20,000 bases of DNA from Trachelipus rathkii. Taxonomy: Eukaryota; Arthropoda; Malacostraca; Isopoda; Trachelipodidae. A program made the translations under genes and the position numbers. Location of the stretch: assembly GCA_015478945.1 (NCBI GenBank), contig JABUQX010057060.1, positions 1 through 20,000 of the forward strand, written 5' to 3'. The notes below the pieces were generated by a model that was not told the origin of the DNA, ran no database searches, and was given only the letters and a program-made list of their open reading frames with translations. Positions 1-9,207 of the stretch are shown one piece after another; within the stretch, counting starts at the first letter, position 1; each line of letters starts with the position of its first letter.

Positions 1-139
1 TGTGGAGATGCTGCATGTCTTCTCGAAGCTCTAGTTCGTTGGTTTTAATTTTATTGTTTATTTTCTTTTGGTTTTTATTAAAATTACGTATAACACACGT
101 TGATTTATATGAATTATATATCATATAGATAGTAGTAAA

Positions 140-256
140 TATATATATAGTATTATAATTTTATATATTATATATAATATATATTATATATTAATATTAT
201 TATATACTATATATATATATAATATGATTATATCAATGAATATATATATTATATAT
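140..256. repeat. (AT)n microsatellite, imperfect
   Basis: Alternating A and T with frequent phase slips (AA or TT steps) and a few C/G interruptions. It is the first of about a dozen such arrays in the window. Confidence 0.85.
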
Positions 257-587
257 AGGAACCTTGTTACTTATCACGACATTTATTATTTTCTGACAAA
301 AGATGCATCGAACAAAAATATTCAGCTTTAGCTACTAATTAAAATAAGGAAATATTCTTACGAAATAAATAATTTCAATTTATTGTGACAAGTACAAAAA
401 GTAGCAAATTAAGAAAACCATTTATTGAGAGAGGAGAATATAACCTTATTAATATATTTAAATAGTAGTTAAATTAAATAGTTTTATATCAGATTATACA
501 TTTTAATATACTTTTAAATAAATCCTGACCTTGAAAAGGAACCGGGAAAAGGAATACATGTCTTGGAGATGCTGTCTAATTTTTGCG

Positions 588-609
588 AAAAAAAAAAAAA
601 AAAAAAAAA
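588..609. repeat. Poly(A) run, 22 bases
   Basis: Uninterrupted A run seen directly. It could be the tail of an old retroposed copy lying to its left, but I recognise no element body upstream, so it may be a simple homopolymer. Confidence 0.8.
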
Positions 610-814
610 GAAAACTTACACTGCTACAAGGAAAAATAATACATTTATGGAATCCTGGTAAAATGTTATTAAAGAAATGAAAAAATAAAAAATAAAAAAA
701 TAATAAAAATTACAATAATAATAATTATAGTAATATGATAGAAAGCCTATTTAAGACTTTTATACGTTACTCGAAAATAAATAGACTTCTATTAAATTTT
801 GCTTTTTTTTAATA

Positions 815-1010
815 AAAAGGCCCCAGGGGTATACCGCACTGATGGCAGAAGTCGCGGCCTTCCGGGGAATTACGGGGTAGGACTAATCCCCCCCCGGGAG
901 GGTCTCCGGACCCCCGCTCTTTGGTATTGGGTGTCGCGGGTTCCTCCGCCTCCCTACGGTATGGAAAACGCCCCCTGTCCCGTCGCTCGAGCCCCTAGAT
1001 TGCCGTGTAA
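815..1010. other. GC-rich island of unknown identity
   Basis: About 195 bases of strongly GC-rich sequence with runs of C and G, abruptly bounded by A/T-rich DNA. An open frame crosses it but continues into obvious T-rich and (AT)n sequence, so I do not call it coding. Read on the - strand, the GC-rich block ends in T-rich sequence and then a run of eight A, which could suggest a retroposed 3' end (SINE or non-LTR tail). I do not recognise the sequence. Confidence 0.4.
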
Positions 1011-1039
1011 TACCTTTACAAATAATTATATTTATTTTA

Positions 1040-1215
1040 ATACTATGTCCCAGCTCCCCCCCAAAAAAAAAAATAGCCAAGTTTTGTTTAATTTTTTCTT
1101 TTTTTTTTACATTTTCCTAACTAAAAATTTTACAAGGATTCAAAAATTGTATTTCTTTTCACTGTGCTATTGTAGTTTGCGAGATTGTAAATTTTTTTTA
1201 TTTTTTTTTTTCTTT
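1040..1215. repeat. Homopolymer-rich low-complexity stretch
   Basis: Successive runs of C, A and T (for example C then A around 1056-1072, T around 1095-1108 and 1192-1213). No gene is supported. The translations here are phenylalanine-rich and artefactual. Confidence 0.6.
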
Positions 1216-1297
1216 ACAGTTTACAGTAAAATTTGCCAGGGATTCAACAATTATTGCCTTTTCCCTGTAGCTATGTATGCTTTTGAATATCGATTTG

Positions 1298-1495
1298 GTC
1301 TCTATATATTATATATATATAATATATATATATATAATATATATATATATAATATATATATATATTATAATATATCAATAATACGGTATTCGTGAATCAA
1401 TTATATTATTATATATATATATTATATATATAGTATATAATATTATAATACTATATATATATCTATAAAATATATATATATATATATACTTTTAT
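1298..1495. repeat. (AT)n arrays, imperfect
   Basis: Two (AT)n-like blocks (about 1298-1380 and 1405-1495) separated by about 25 bases of mixed sequence, with repeated phase slips. Confidence 0.85.
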
Positions 1496-1591
1496 ATCAT
1501 TTATTAACGTAAAACATAAAAATTTTAAAAAAAATCTGTCCGAATGCATAAATGCTTTATAAATAAAAATGCTGACAAATAAAAAAAGAGC

Positions 1592-1763
1592 CATATATAT
1601 ATATATATAAATATTAATATATATATATATATATATATGGATATAGTATAAATTATAATAATATTTAAGGTTATAATATATATACTATATATATATAATA
1701 TATTATATATATATTATATATATATATATATATATAATAGATATATATATATATATAATATAT
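1592..1763. repeat. (AT)n arrays abutting the 5' LTR
   Basis: Two imperfect (AT)n blocks (about 1592-1640 and 1675-1763). The second ends within about 10-20 bases of the start of the 5' LTR of the BEL/Pao element. The 3' LTR also runs into an AT array, so the element may have inserted into AT-repeat DNA. Confidence 0.8.
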
Positions 1764-1771
1764 TTCATAAT

Positions 1772-2340
1772 TAATTTATTTCCAACAAGCTATGAATCCA
1801 ACCAGCTAAACTTATAGTTAATCTGAAGGAGGCGAAGAATTCTGTAGCGAACACTTTTCTTTTCGTTTGAAATCTTTAAGAGAGGATCTTTTATTTTTGA
1901 TGAATATCGAGGGCAACGAACAAGTTACACTTTTATTATTTACTGTTTAGGTGTTTACAACGTCTAATACAGTGTTTATCTTTCGAACGTAAAATACTTC
2001 AATTTGTACAAATCTAAAACTATCCCTTTCTTTACTGAGGAAAATTCAAAACTAGAAAATGGATCCTGAGAGACGACAAGTTTTCAAAAACCTATTTTAC
2101 TCTATTCAAGAGAACTTGCAGAAACTTAGGTAAGAGTCTTTTAATTTCCAATTTTCTCAGGATACTGTCAAAGTTTAGCAGTTTTTTTATAATCATCATT
2201 TTTTCATTATATTATTGTGCCGGTTTTACTATTTTCATAATTCAATTAAAAACTAAAAAGAAATTAAGATTTGCGCACAAAATATATGGTTACTTCTGCA
2301 TACAATAGGGTTTTTTAAATTGCGTTTTAAAATCTAATAT
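1772..2340 (+). repeat. 5' LTR of the BEL/Pao element
   Basis: This segment aligns along its length with 9272-9868. Shared blocks include AACTTGCAGAAACTT, GAGAGACGACAAGTTTT and ATTGCGTTTTAAAATCT. Differences are mostly one- or two-base insertions and deletions. The left edge is blurred by the adjoining AT array and no clear TG start is seen. The right edge is where similarity to the other copy ends. The copy contains an ATG at 2059 that opens a 23-codon frame ending at a good splice-donor-like sequence at 2128-2136. Confidence 0.85.
2059..2129 (+). other. Possible first coding exon inside the LTR, ending at a splice-donor-like site
   Basis: The ATG at 2059 opens 23 codons (beginning MDPERRQVF) plus two bases, ending exactly at AG|GTAAGAG, with the GT at 2130-2131. 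Possible acceptors with pyrimidine tracts lie at 3250 (TCTTGTATAG), 3600 (TTGTTCTCAG) and 4220 (TTTCATTTCAG), but none joins in frame to a gag segment I can recognise. The 3' LTR copy is similar but has indels that disturb both the frame and the donor. This is an inference from sequence signals only. Confidence 0.3.
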
Positions 2341-2560
2341 ATTGAAAACTTGTTAATTATTTATATTGAAAAACTGGAAGCCTTATTTCCGGTTGAAATA
2401 TATATTAAAAACGCGTGTGCATGGAAAAGCGTTACTCTATCGTTATATGCTGAAAGAGTCGGCATTTTTATACACATTTCATATTGGAAGTTTTATATTC
2501 AAATTTAATCTTACCTTTAGACGCGTCTTAATTATAGAATTTTTCATTATATTGACTACT
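2341..2560 (+). other. Start of the BEL/Pao internal leader
   Basis: Non-coding sequence after the end of LTR similarity. A TGG at 2375-2377 could begin a primer-binding site, since tRNA primers end in CCA, but it lies about 37 bases beyond the end of LTR similarity and I cannot match it to a tRNA. The 69-codon frame in this region has no recognisable features. Confidence 0.4.
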
Positions 2561-3115
2561 ATACAGTCTTTGTAGAATTGTAGATTTTTGCTTTCTCTTG
2601 CAGTAGACGTCTTGAATTGTAACCAAATTTTACATTCTTTGTCACTAAGATGTCTAAAATTGTAAGAATTGTTACATTCTTTGCAAAAAAGACAGTCTTT
2701 AAATTGTAAGATTTCGTCATTCTTGAAAATAAAGGATAGCTCACCAAATTTAGAATTCTTTAACATTAACCATTCTTTAAAATTTAGATCTTCTTCATTC
2801 TTTTACTAAGAATTTATTCTAACAAAAATCAGAATTTTTCATCTTTTGCGAACTCTCTAAATTTAGAGTTTCGTTTAGACAAATTTCATTTTGAATTCCA
2901 ACTCTTAAAAAAAAAAAGTAGAATGTTATTTGAATTTCCAGCTCTGACAAAAAAGTTGGACTTTGTTTTTGAATTTTTCCAACCTAAAAAAAAAGTTAAA
3001 TTTTTTTTATTAGAACTTTCAACTCTGAAAAAAAAAATTAATATTTTTTGTTTATCGATCTGGCTTTGAAAGTTAGATTTTTTTTCTCCATTTGTGATTC
3101 TGACTTGAAAGTTAT
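2560..3115 (+). repeat. Diverged tandem repeats in the BEL/Pao leader
   Basis: Two blocks are visible. In the first (about 2560-2810), units of roughly 50-60 bases recur around AATTGTAA and TTACATTCTTTG. In the second (about 2880-3115), units of about 57 bases recur around the pattern GAATTCCAACTCT, then an A run, then AGTTGGA-like sequence and a T run. The copies are imperfect. Tandem repeats in the untranslated leader are known in some LTR elements. I infer no coding role; the short frames on the - strand here are by-products of the repetition. Confidence 0.6.
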
Positions 3116-4183
3116 TTTTCCTTTATGTCCTTTTTTTTTGTTTTTTTTGTTTTGATGTTGAATAACTTGGCAAAAATTTACCGATTTAAACCGGGTTTTT
3201 CAGTACGTTTACTGCTTGAAACATATTTCATTTCTGTTTTTCTTGTATAGCAGTATAACCTTTTAAAGTTACAATTAATTGCGTAGGTAGTTGTGGTGGA
3301 TTTTTTTTATCTTTTATTTAAGTGTTATAGTAACATATTTGGTTAGTTTTTAACTGACTTATTTATTGGTAAATGTTTGCATGATATAGCCTTGCCTCTG
3401 AACTTATGCTATAGAGAAACAATTCAGTCGAATATCGTCTGTGTGGATCTCTACATGCCTATTACGAGGAGAAACAAGTATTCTTGCTTCTGTAAAGAGG
3501 AACATATCTCCTTTAAGATGGCAAGAGTGTAATCAAGCGGAAAGTAACATTGTTATTGAAGGCCTATTCTTATGCTGAGTTGATTGACTAATTGTTCTCA
3601 GCTTTGGAGGAGTGTCCTTAAGGCTTCAAGATTCGAGCCATGATGTGATATGAGCAAAAATATGCGTATCGATCCTAAGTATTGATCAGGATTATTTTAA
3701 ATGAAAGTGATTAAAACTCACATCTATTCACATCAATATAAATGAAAGTAGTTAAACAGTGTCACCTCCACTCACAGACATAGTTCAACCTTTCTCCAAA
3801 TCTCTTCAGTACAAGGGGGGACTCTGTTACCGTGGAATTGAACTCCATACTTAAAAATTTTACACTAACAACACGACCTAAAATTACCTCTGCTTATTGG
3901 CAAAAACTTTTTCGGGGTGGAGGGGATCGTTTTTTTTTTAGTCCTTTCATTTTTATCATTTGAAACGTTTTTTGGCTTTAGAAAGACATAAACAAATGCA
4001 ACAAAATCGCGTAGCTTAATCTCACCTCTCAACGTTATGCCACTAAAAGATGTTGAAAACACTGGCCAATATATATGATGAAATTATTCTGTGAGCATGA
4101 AATATTGAGGGATCTTTACCTTGATAAAGCCTTTTTATTATAGATTCTTCTGTATCCTATGAATAGACGCTGCTCCTATCTGA
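3116..4183 (+). other. BEL/Pao leader and unrecognised 5' gag region
   Basis: No frame longer than about 65 codons exists and no conserved motif is certain. The BEL/Pao Gag N-terminus should lie here, because the gag segment from 4184 is already internal in character. Short fragments across frames between about 3880 and 4180 are loosely compatible with Gag, but I cannot place them. A splice acceptor candidate sits at 3250. Confidence 0.4.
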
Positions 4184-4640
4184 GATGACAAATTAGACAA
4201 CGTTCGCTCTTTCATTTCAGAAGTAAGAGCCTACCTTCACGAACTTAAAGAGTTCGATTTAGATTTTTTGGCTGAAAATTGGCCGGTAATAATTGATAAT
4301 CATCTTCTAAGAGACAAGTTGCTTCCAATTTATTCGTACTTTAACACTCATTACTCAAGAAGAGTATCATCTGTGAATGTAATTTTCATCTCATATTAAC
4401 AAGTGTTGAAATCTCTGAGAAAACGAAGCTAAATTTTCTCGTCCTCCGGACTTAGTAAAAAATCCCAATCTCTTTCCTCTCTTCCCCAACAACCAAGAAA
4501 AACTTTTTGTATACCCTTTTTCCCAAAATCTAATAAATTTCGAAGAAAATCTTCTATTAGTAAGATAATCGCCCAAAAGGAGATAGCTGTATCTGCATCT
4601 ACTGCGCTACTCCGTGTAAGAACTATTCAGGGCAATCCAC
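4184..4640 (+). pseudogene. gag remnant of the BEL/Pao element
   Basis: An open segment at 4184-4399 (about 71 codons) contains VRSFISEVRAYLHELKEF and then a segment ending RDKLLPIYSYF, which resembles in spacing and character the helical BEL/Pao Gag core. After a frame change near 4400, a basic serine-rich stretch follows (RKRS, then SLSSLPQQPRKTF), as expected for the Gag linker before the zinc knuckles. Gag would package element RNA into cytoplasmic particles. The stop at 4397 and the frame change show that the reading frame is broken here. The call depends strongly on position upstream of the zinc knuckle and protease. Confidence 0.5.
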
Positions 4641-4840
4641 TTCATGACTTCTGAACCGTCTTCACCACTCCTAAAAATAGAGAGAGCAATATACAGCGGT
4701 CTTGTGTTCAAATTGTTCCCAGTTCCAAAAAATGGCTTCCCAACAAGCTGTCCTGGCCTAAAAATATTGTTTAAGTCTCCCTATGGCTTTGTAAACAGGC
4801 TCATTAAACAGCCTCTGCCCTACAGGGATGCAAGCCAAAA
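4590..4840 (+). pseudogene. Zinc-knuckle region of gag, decayed
   Basis: Cysteine pairs recur in different frames: CIYC near 4602 and C-x2-C (CSNC) at 4705-4716, followed in another frame by SCPGLK. The spacing matches the tandem zinc-binding modules at the gag-pol border of BEL/Pao elements, which bind RNA. The histidines expected at the ends of the modules are not clear, and the pieces lie in different frames. The 118-codon frame at 4644-5000 runs through this region but switches away from the conserved frame in places, so it should not be taken as a gene in its own right. Confidence 0.45.
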
Positions 4841-5001
4841 TGAAAGAGCAATAACGTACATCCCTCTACTTCAAGAACAACCGTCTGCTCTTCAGCATTC
4901 AGGACAATTCTTTGATGTGACGACCAAAAACCAGAATTCCGGGTGCATTAATACTGGAAAATTTCCTCTTCTAATCATATTTACGCCAACTCTGCCTTGA
5001 A

Positions 5002-5559
5002 GTGAGAAAATATAACAAAACAGAAACTGTCCGAGTTCTTCTAGATCTTGGATCACAGCGCTCATATTTTAATAAAAACATACTTTCTAAACTAGGAGTC
5101 AGTTTTGAAACTCTTCCTGTATATAACAACACTGTTAAAACTTTCTTGGGGGAACAGGTTAGGTCTATGCGCTCTATAGAAGTAGAACTTAATGTTTGTT
5201 GTCAACAGTTTATAAAGGTGCCTGTTTTGATAGATCCTGAACTAGATGTGAGTTTTGATGTGAAGGGCCTTATGGGGGCCATTCATAATATCTCTTGGAA
5301 TGGACATAACGTAGCAGATCAATTTTATATTGGTAAACATACTAATAGTGTCAATAATATTGATGGACTTTTAGGCATTGATGTACTCTATCTTTTTAAA
5401 CATTTATGTACTGTCCCTTGTATAAAGGGCAGAGCTTTAGAAACATGCCATGGAACAATTCCTTTTGGACCTGTTAGGTCATTTTTAACTCCGTCTCAAG
5501 AATCCATCATTTTTGGTAGTGAATCCGATCCTAGGATTGATGATACTAACGATATTTGA
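5002..5559 (+). CDS. Aspartic protease segment of BEL/Pao Pol
   Basis: This is the longest clean piece of the element, 185 codons from a GTG at 5002. The true polyprotein would enter from upstream, so this is not a natural start. Catalytic motif LLDLGSQRSYF lies at residues 14-24, a retropepsin-type D-x-G-S form typical of BEL/Pao. A flap and second-half region follows with GLLGIDVL at about residues 123-130, then the characteristic HGTIPFGPVRSFL near residues 150-162, leading toward the reverse transcriptase. It would cleave the Gag-Pol polyprotein. The frame ends at TGA 5557-5559, but similarity continues in the same frame for 56 more codons to TGA 5728-5730, so both look like in-frame stop mutations or errors. 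Confidence 0.85.
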   Translation: MRKYNKTETVRVLLDLGSQRSYFNKNILSKLGVSFETLPVYNNTVKTFLGEQVRSMRSIEVELNVCCQQFIKVPVLIDPELDVSFDVKGLMGAIHNISWNGHNVADQFYIGKHTNSVNNIDGLLGIDVLYLFKHLCTVPCIKGRALETCHGTIPFGPVRSFLTPSQESIIFGSESDPRIDDTNDI

Positions 5560-6758
5560 CAAAAGGACAACAAAACTTTGTCCTCGTCTCTTCTCAACAA
5601 ATTCTTCGTGAAAACACCAAATCACATCGTAAATCTTATTTTAGAACCAACACCTACTTATTTTGATCTTTTATATACCCATAAGAATACTGATCTGGAT
5701 TTGGGTCTTGAGCACCTGTATAATAAATGAATCTCTTGCATCAAGGAAGAAAATCAGATCAAGGTCATCGATGACTATTCATCCTTAAAAATTTCATGAG
5801 CATAGATTTTAGAGAGGCAAAGTACCATATAGAACCTACCATTTGTACAAGATATTTGAAAAGTCCCATCTAATCATCAATGGCACTATGCCACTCTTCA
5901 TCGGTTAAGAAAACGGCTTGACATTAAGCCTCACTTCCGCTATGGAGAGGTCTTTACACAGTATTTGAGAAAGAATCATTGAGAGGTACAAGTGTCTCCC
6001 TAAGATTTTAATAAAATATTATGCTGATTCCTCATCGTCCGGTCATTTTAAAAGCTTTCTCAAATTACACACAAAAATTCAGGCCGTTCTTTTAATTGTA
6101 GATTGAAGGTTGGTGTTTGCCCCGTCATTAAATCAAGCGTTTAATCCAGGAGTGCATTTTATGGACTTCTCTCTTCCGAATACTTTTTCTTTTTGTACCA
6201 AACAAATATGTTGTTCTTTCACATTCAAAACCTTTCTTCACAATTTCGCATCAAACTGGAAAGGCATAGATAATATGGTTTTTTTTTTGACTGATGGCAA
6301 TGATACAAACCTATCGTTTATTCCACATCATATTGTTTAATCAGTAAAGCCCTTATGACTAGGGCGATTATTAAACACATCACGCTCAAAAGTATCCTCT
6401 TGACCTGTGTACATCTATTCTTATGAATAATTTATATGTGGATAATCTGATTTATACAAATTCATCTTTAGATGTTCTGACAGACATCTACCATCAAGCT
6501 AACACTCGTATGAGTGAAGGAGGCTTCAATTTGGCATCGTGGAACTCCAATCATCCTGATCTCAGAGACTTATTTTCATATGAGAATAAGCTCTCCACTC
6601 ATCAGTGTGCTGAGGAGAGAGTGTTAGGATATTTATTTGATACGTCAAACGATTCGCTTAAGCTAAGTGATTTTACTCTTGGAATTGTTAATTCCAAGAG
6701 GCAGTTGTTGTCGGAAATCTCTAAGATTTTCGATCCCTCTCTCTTTTTCTTCCGGTAA
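5560..6758 (+). pseudogene. Reverse transcriptase of BEL/Pao Pol, broken by frame shifts
   Basis: Similarity is spread over several frames. A linker ending GLEHLYNK leads to the stop at 5728. KVPSNHQ and a segment containing RLRKRLD lie at about 5858-5925. PSLNQAFNPGVHFM, from the fingers and palm, lies around 6124-6165. IPHHIV lies near 6320-6338. The clean frame 6423-6758 carries the palm active-site box LYVDNLIYT (YVDN at 6435-6446), then NLASWNSN, ERVLGY and SKRQLLSEISKIFDP, the standard BEL/Pao palm-thumb order. The enzyme would copy element RNA into DNA. The motif A aspartate is not visible in the recognisable frame near 6215-6240. Near 6745 the frame slips in a T-rich run and continues into the RNase H connection. 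Confidence 0.8.
6423..6758 (+). CDS. Reverse transcriptase palm/thumb fragment (YVDN box), BEL/Pao
   Basis: Open fragment of 111 codons. The active-site box reads YVDN rather than the more usual YVDD. A box of this kind occurs, to my recollection, in some BEL/Pao lineages, so it may be a lineage trait rather than damage. The fragment ends in a run of phenylalanine codons and a stop at a frame slip. The next frame continues the same domain with VTIRGRLLM before the 6779 fragment. It also holds a perfect 11-base inverted repeat at 6676-6700. Confidence 0.8.
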   Translation: MNNLYVDNLIYTNSSLDVLTDIYHQANTRMSEGGFNLASWNSNHPDLRDLFSYENKLSTHQCAEERVLGYLFDTSNDSLKLSDFTLGIVNSKRQLLSEISKIFDPSLFFFR

Positions 6759-6778
6759 CTATCCGAGGTCGTTTACTG

Positions 6779-7440
6779 ATGAGGAAGACATGGGAGAAGG
6801 AGATGAACTGGGATGATGAAATCGAACTTGATATGAAAAAATCATGGGAAAAGCTCAGTCAGGATTTATCTTCTCTTAGGGAAATTTCGTTCCCACGATC
6901 TTGTTTCGAGTCCCTCGACTCCAATTTAACTTTGAATATATTCTGTGACGCCAGCACGCAATGTTATGGTTTTTCGGTTTATGTTTCTTCCGACATTAAT
7001 GGCCCATCTCTACTATGGTCCAAAGAAGGGTTGCTCTTTAAAGAAAGACCTTACCTGTTGAATTTGTACCGTTTTTTTCAGATTTGAAATGCTTGCCTCA
7101 TGGACTTCTTACAGCTTAAAGCGGGTCAAAGTTTCTTCTCTTATATTTTCTCTGACTCTCAATATCGTTACTGTTCTGGATTTTGAATAAAGACAAAAGG
7201 AAGCAAATTTTTTTACGAAAAATCGTATTTAGGATATAATCCTCATACCTCTTCTCTGAAAGAGGTTCCCTTCTGCAACTTTTTCTATGTTCATAAGGAA
7301 AACCTGCAGTATTTAATATACTTTAAGAGGGTCTGTCTCTCCCTGAGTTTTACATTTAAAAAACGTCCTTTTCGTTCATGGACCTGAAATGGTTGGCTTG
7401 CAGATCCTTCAATTGCTAAGTATGAACTGAATGCAAACAC
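6779..7440 (+). pseudogene. Connection and RNase H region of BEL/Pao Pol
   Basis: The clean piece 6779-7087 (102 codons) contains WDDEIELDMKKSWEKLSQDL, then FPRSCFE and the RNase H motif LNIFCDASTQCYGFSVYV, whose aspartate is the first catalytic residue of the RNase H fold. After a frame change near 7050, fragments continue: KCLPHGLL near 7090, and FSYVHKENLQYLIYFKR and FKKRPFRSW at about 7280-7380, then WLADPSIAKYEL near 7397-7430. These correspond to the end of RNase H and the tether to integrase. RNase H removes the RNA strand during reverse transcription. Several frame shifts are needed, so it is non-functional as read. Confidence 0.8.
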
Positions 7441-7850
7441 GAGATAATCCCAAACTTCTCCAGTTTTTCCGTCTTACAAGGAGCCAGGAATCCTCTGTGT
7501 TGATTTTAGCAAATTTCGGTTTAGTCCCTTCTCAGTTGGCACTTCTTTTCCAATTTATTTGCTTATACTAAGACATAAGCACAATTGACTGTGATGCAAG
7601 AGCTTTGCTATATTGTCTGTTAGTCATGCAAAAAGAGTCCTTCTCTAAGGAAATCAATTTCTTCAAAAAGCAAAAAGACTGATCCTTCTATTTCTAACCC
7701 TCCTGACCTTGTCATCGACTTGATTATCTTTTGAGTGAAAAACGATCTTATCAAAGTAAAGTCGGTCTATCCGCTCCAACCACATATGATTTGATATAAT
7801 TGCGAATCCCATTCTCTTTGGCCCAAAACCATCATTAACTTCCTTATTTA
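7441..7850 (+). other. Degraded Pol segment between RNase H and integrase
   Basis: This part of the element should encode the tether and the start of the integrase N-terminal region. Only short fragments in changing frames are visible, none individually convincing. The 63-codon frame on the - strand (7663-7854) shows no recognisable features and I take it as chance. Confidence 0.45.
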
Positions 7851-8776
7851 TCAAAGATGTTCATTCATAATTTTAAACATTTGGCATTCAGCCACATAAA
7901 CGAATATACGTTTGAAAGGGATATTGGATTAACTTTCCAAGACTTACTTAGTCCCCCAAGGCTACTGGCCAGATTGCATCAATCATTGCAAAAAAGCAAC
8001 AATTCGACATATCAGTATCCAAGTTACAATTTTTCTAAGCTCCAAGTTCAAATGTTTCGTCCTTTCAAACATGTAGGCATAGATTTTACGAAGCATGTTG
8101 TGGTTCAAAAATTAAAGATCTAAAATCAGCACAAAAAATCGTTCCATTCATAATCTTGAGACTTGTCAAATATTCGGGCTCATTTACTGACTTAGACCTG
8201 ATATCGACCCTCCAAATTCCTTTGTACTTCTTTACAACTTTTATTAATAGATTGGAGTCCTGATGTCGTTTATAGCAGATAATGCGAGGAACCATTTTTG
8301 TCAGTGTATTTGATTTGCCATAGAAGTCCTCTATGGTTATCTTTGAAGACGGTAAAGAGTTACTTTCAAAGAACATAATGTCTCATACACTACGGTCTAT
8401 ACCTTTTATAGTCACATTGGATGGAAGCTTGTGGGAAAGGATGATTCGCGTAGTAAAAAGCTGTCTTAACAAAACGCTTGGACGTTCTTCCATCGAATAC
8501 TTTGATTTCTTAACTGTCCTTTCTGATATTGCTGACGCAATAAATTCTCGTCCCCTTACCTACACTTCCAGTTCTAACGACATCATTCCTCTTACACCCA
8601 ATTGCTTTCTAAAACCGCTTTCAAAGACTACAATCGTTCTGCCAGGAACTGATCCTGAAGATCAGTTCTGGAGCTCTTCTTCTAAAGCTCGTGAAGAGCT
8701 GATCAAAGCCCTAAAATGTTCGTCTGAGAAGTTTGAAGATTTTCGTACAAGGTGGTATATATATAATATATGTTAA
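7851..8776 (+). pseudogene. Integrase of BEL/Pao Pol, two frame-shifted pieces
   Basis: The piece at 7857-8123 (88 codons) begins near the HHCC zinc-binding region (FIHNFKHLAF) and ends with FRPFKHVGIDFTKHV, where the first DDE aspartate is at 8082-8084. In between, fragment FIADNARNHF holds the second aspartate at 8278-8280. The piece at 8333-8776 (147 codons) has WERMIRVVKSCLNKTLGR with the DDE glutamate at 8435-8437, then INSRPLTY and LTPNCFL. All three catalytic residues can therefore be seen, but in separate frames. Integrase inserts the cDNA into the genome. The reading frame slips at a short AT run (8757-8770) before the C-terminal segment. Confidence 0.85.
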
Positions 8777-9207
8777 GCCTTCGAGAGAGTAGTCGAGATC
8801 TGTATCAAGCCAAGTGGGAAAATCTCATTAAAGTTGATGATATTGTCTTAATAAGAAGTCCTGTAAAGGAACGCCCATTCTGGCAGATGGGAGTCGTCAC
8901 CCAGCTCATATATGGAGATGACAACAAAGTACGCTCTGTCTTCGCGAGAACACCGGGAGGACAAATTAATGTTTATGCAATTAAACATTTATACCCCTTA
9001 GAATTATCTTTGACCCATAGTGGGTCAAGTCAGCCATCTGTTTCCGCACCAACACCTTCTTCTGCACCTGTCCCTGCAATTTGTAATTCACCTGTCGCTA
9101 CCACAGTAGTTCCTACGTCTACATCTAGTCGACCTCAAAGGAAAGCTGCATTAATTGCTCGTCAGCACCTTGTTGTTGATTCCGATGAATCTGAGGATTC
9201 AGATTAA
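8770..9207 (+). CDS. C-terminal DUF5641-type segment of BEL/Pao Pol
   Basis: Open piece of 145 codons. It starts with LSLRESSRDLYQAKWENL, then DDIVLIRSPVKERPFWQMG and IKHLYPLEL, matching the domain that follows integrase in BEL/Pao polyproteins (often listed as DUF5641). A proline/serine/threonine-rich stretch follows and the protein ends in an acidic tail (DSDESEDSD) at a TAA. The ATG at 8770 is internal: the natural protein enters from the integrase frame, displaced by a slip in the AT run. The domain's exact role is not settled; a DNA-binding or integrase-assisting role is plausible. Confidence 0.85.
   Translation: MLSLRESSRDLYQAKWENLIKVDDIVLIRSPVKERPFWQMGVVTQLIYGDDNKVRSVFARTPGGQINVYAIKHLYPLELSLTHSGSSQPSVSAPTPSSAPVPAICNSPVATTVVPTSTSSRPQRKAALIARQHLVVDSDESEDSD

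Larger units (their letters stand above)
1..790. other. AT-rich non-coding sequence, no gene seen
   Basis: This stretch has no reading frame with recognisable protein similarity. It contains a short (AT)n array at about 140-256, a run of 22 A at 588-609, and A-rich simple sequence at 670-730. The remainder is anonymous AT-rich DNA. A host intron or intergenic origin is equally possible. Confidence 0.7.

Noticed and set aside
1..590. Short shared word GGAGATGCTG near 4 and 564 as a possible direct repeat
   Set aside because: Only about ten bases match and the flanks differ, so chance explains it.
799..1395. 198-codon open frame on the + strand across the GC island and following AT array
   Set aside because: It translates homopolymers and (AT)n sequence (runs of F, then I/Y/N), with no conserved motif.
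3865..4062. 65-codon open frame on the - strand in the BEL/Pao leader
   Set aside because: It is antisense to the element with no recognisable motif; chance is likely.
4199..4222. TTTCATTTCAG at 4220 as the acceptor for the LTR splice donor
   Set aside because: Gag-like coding sequence is already open upstream of it from 4184, and joining to the LTR exon is out of phase by one base, so it is not a convincing partner.
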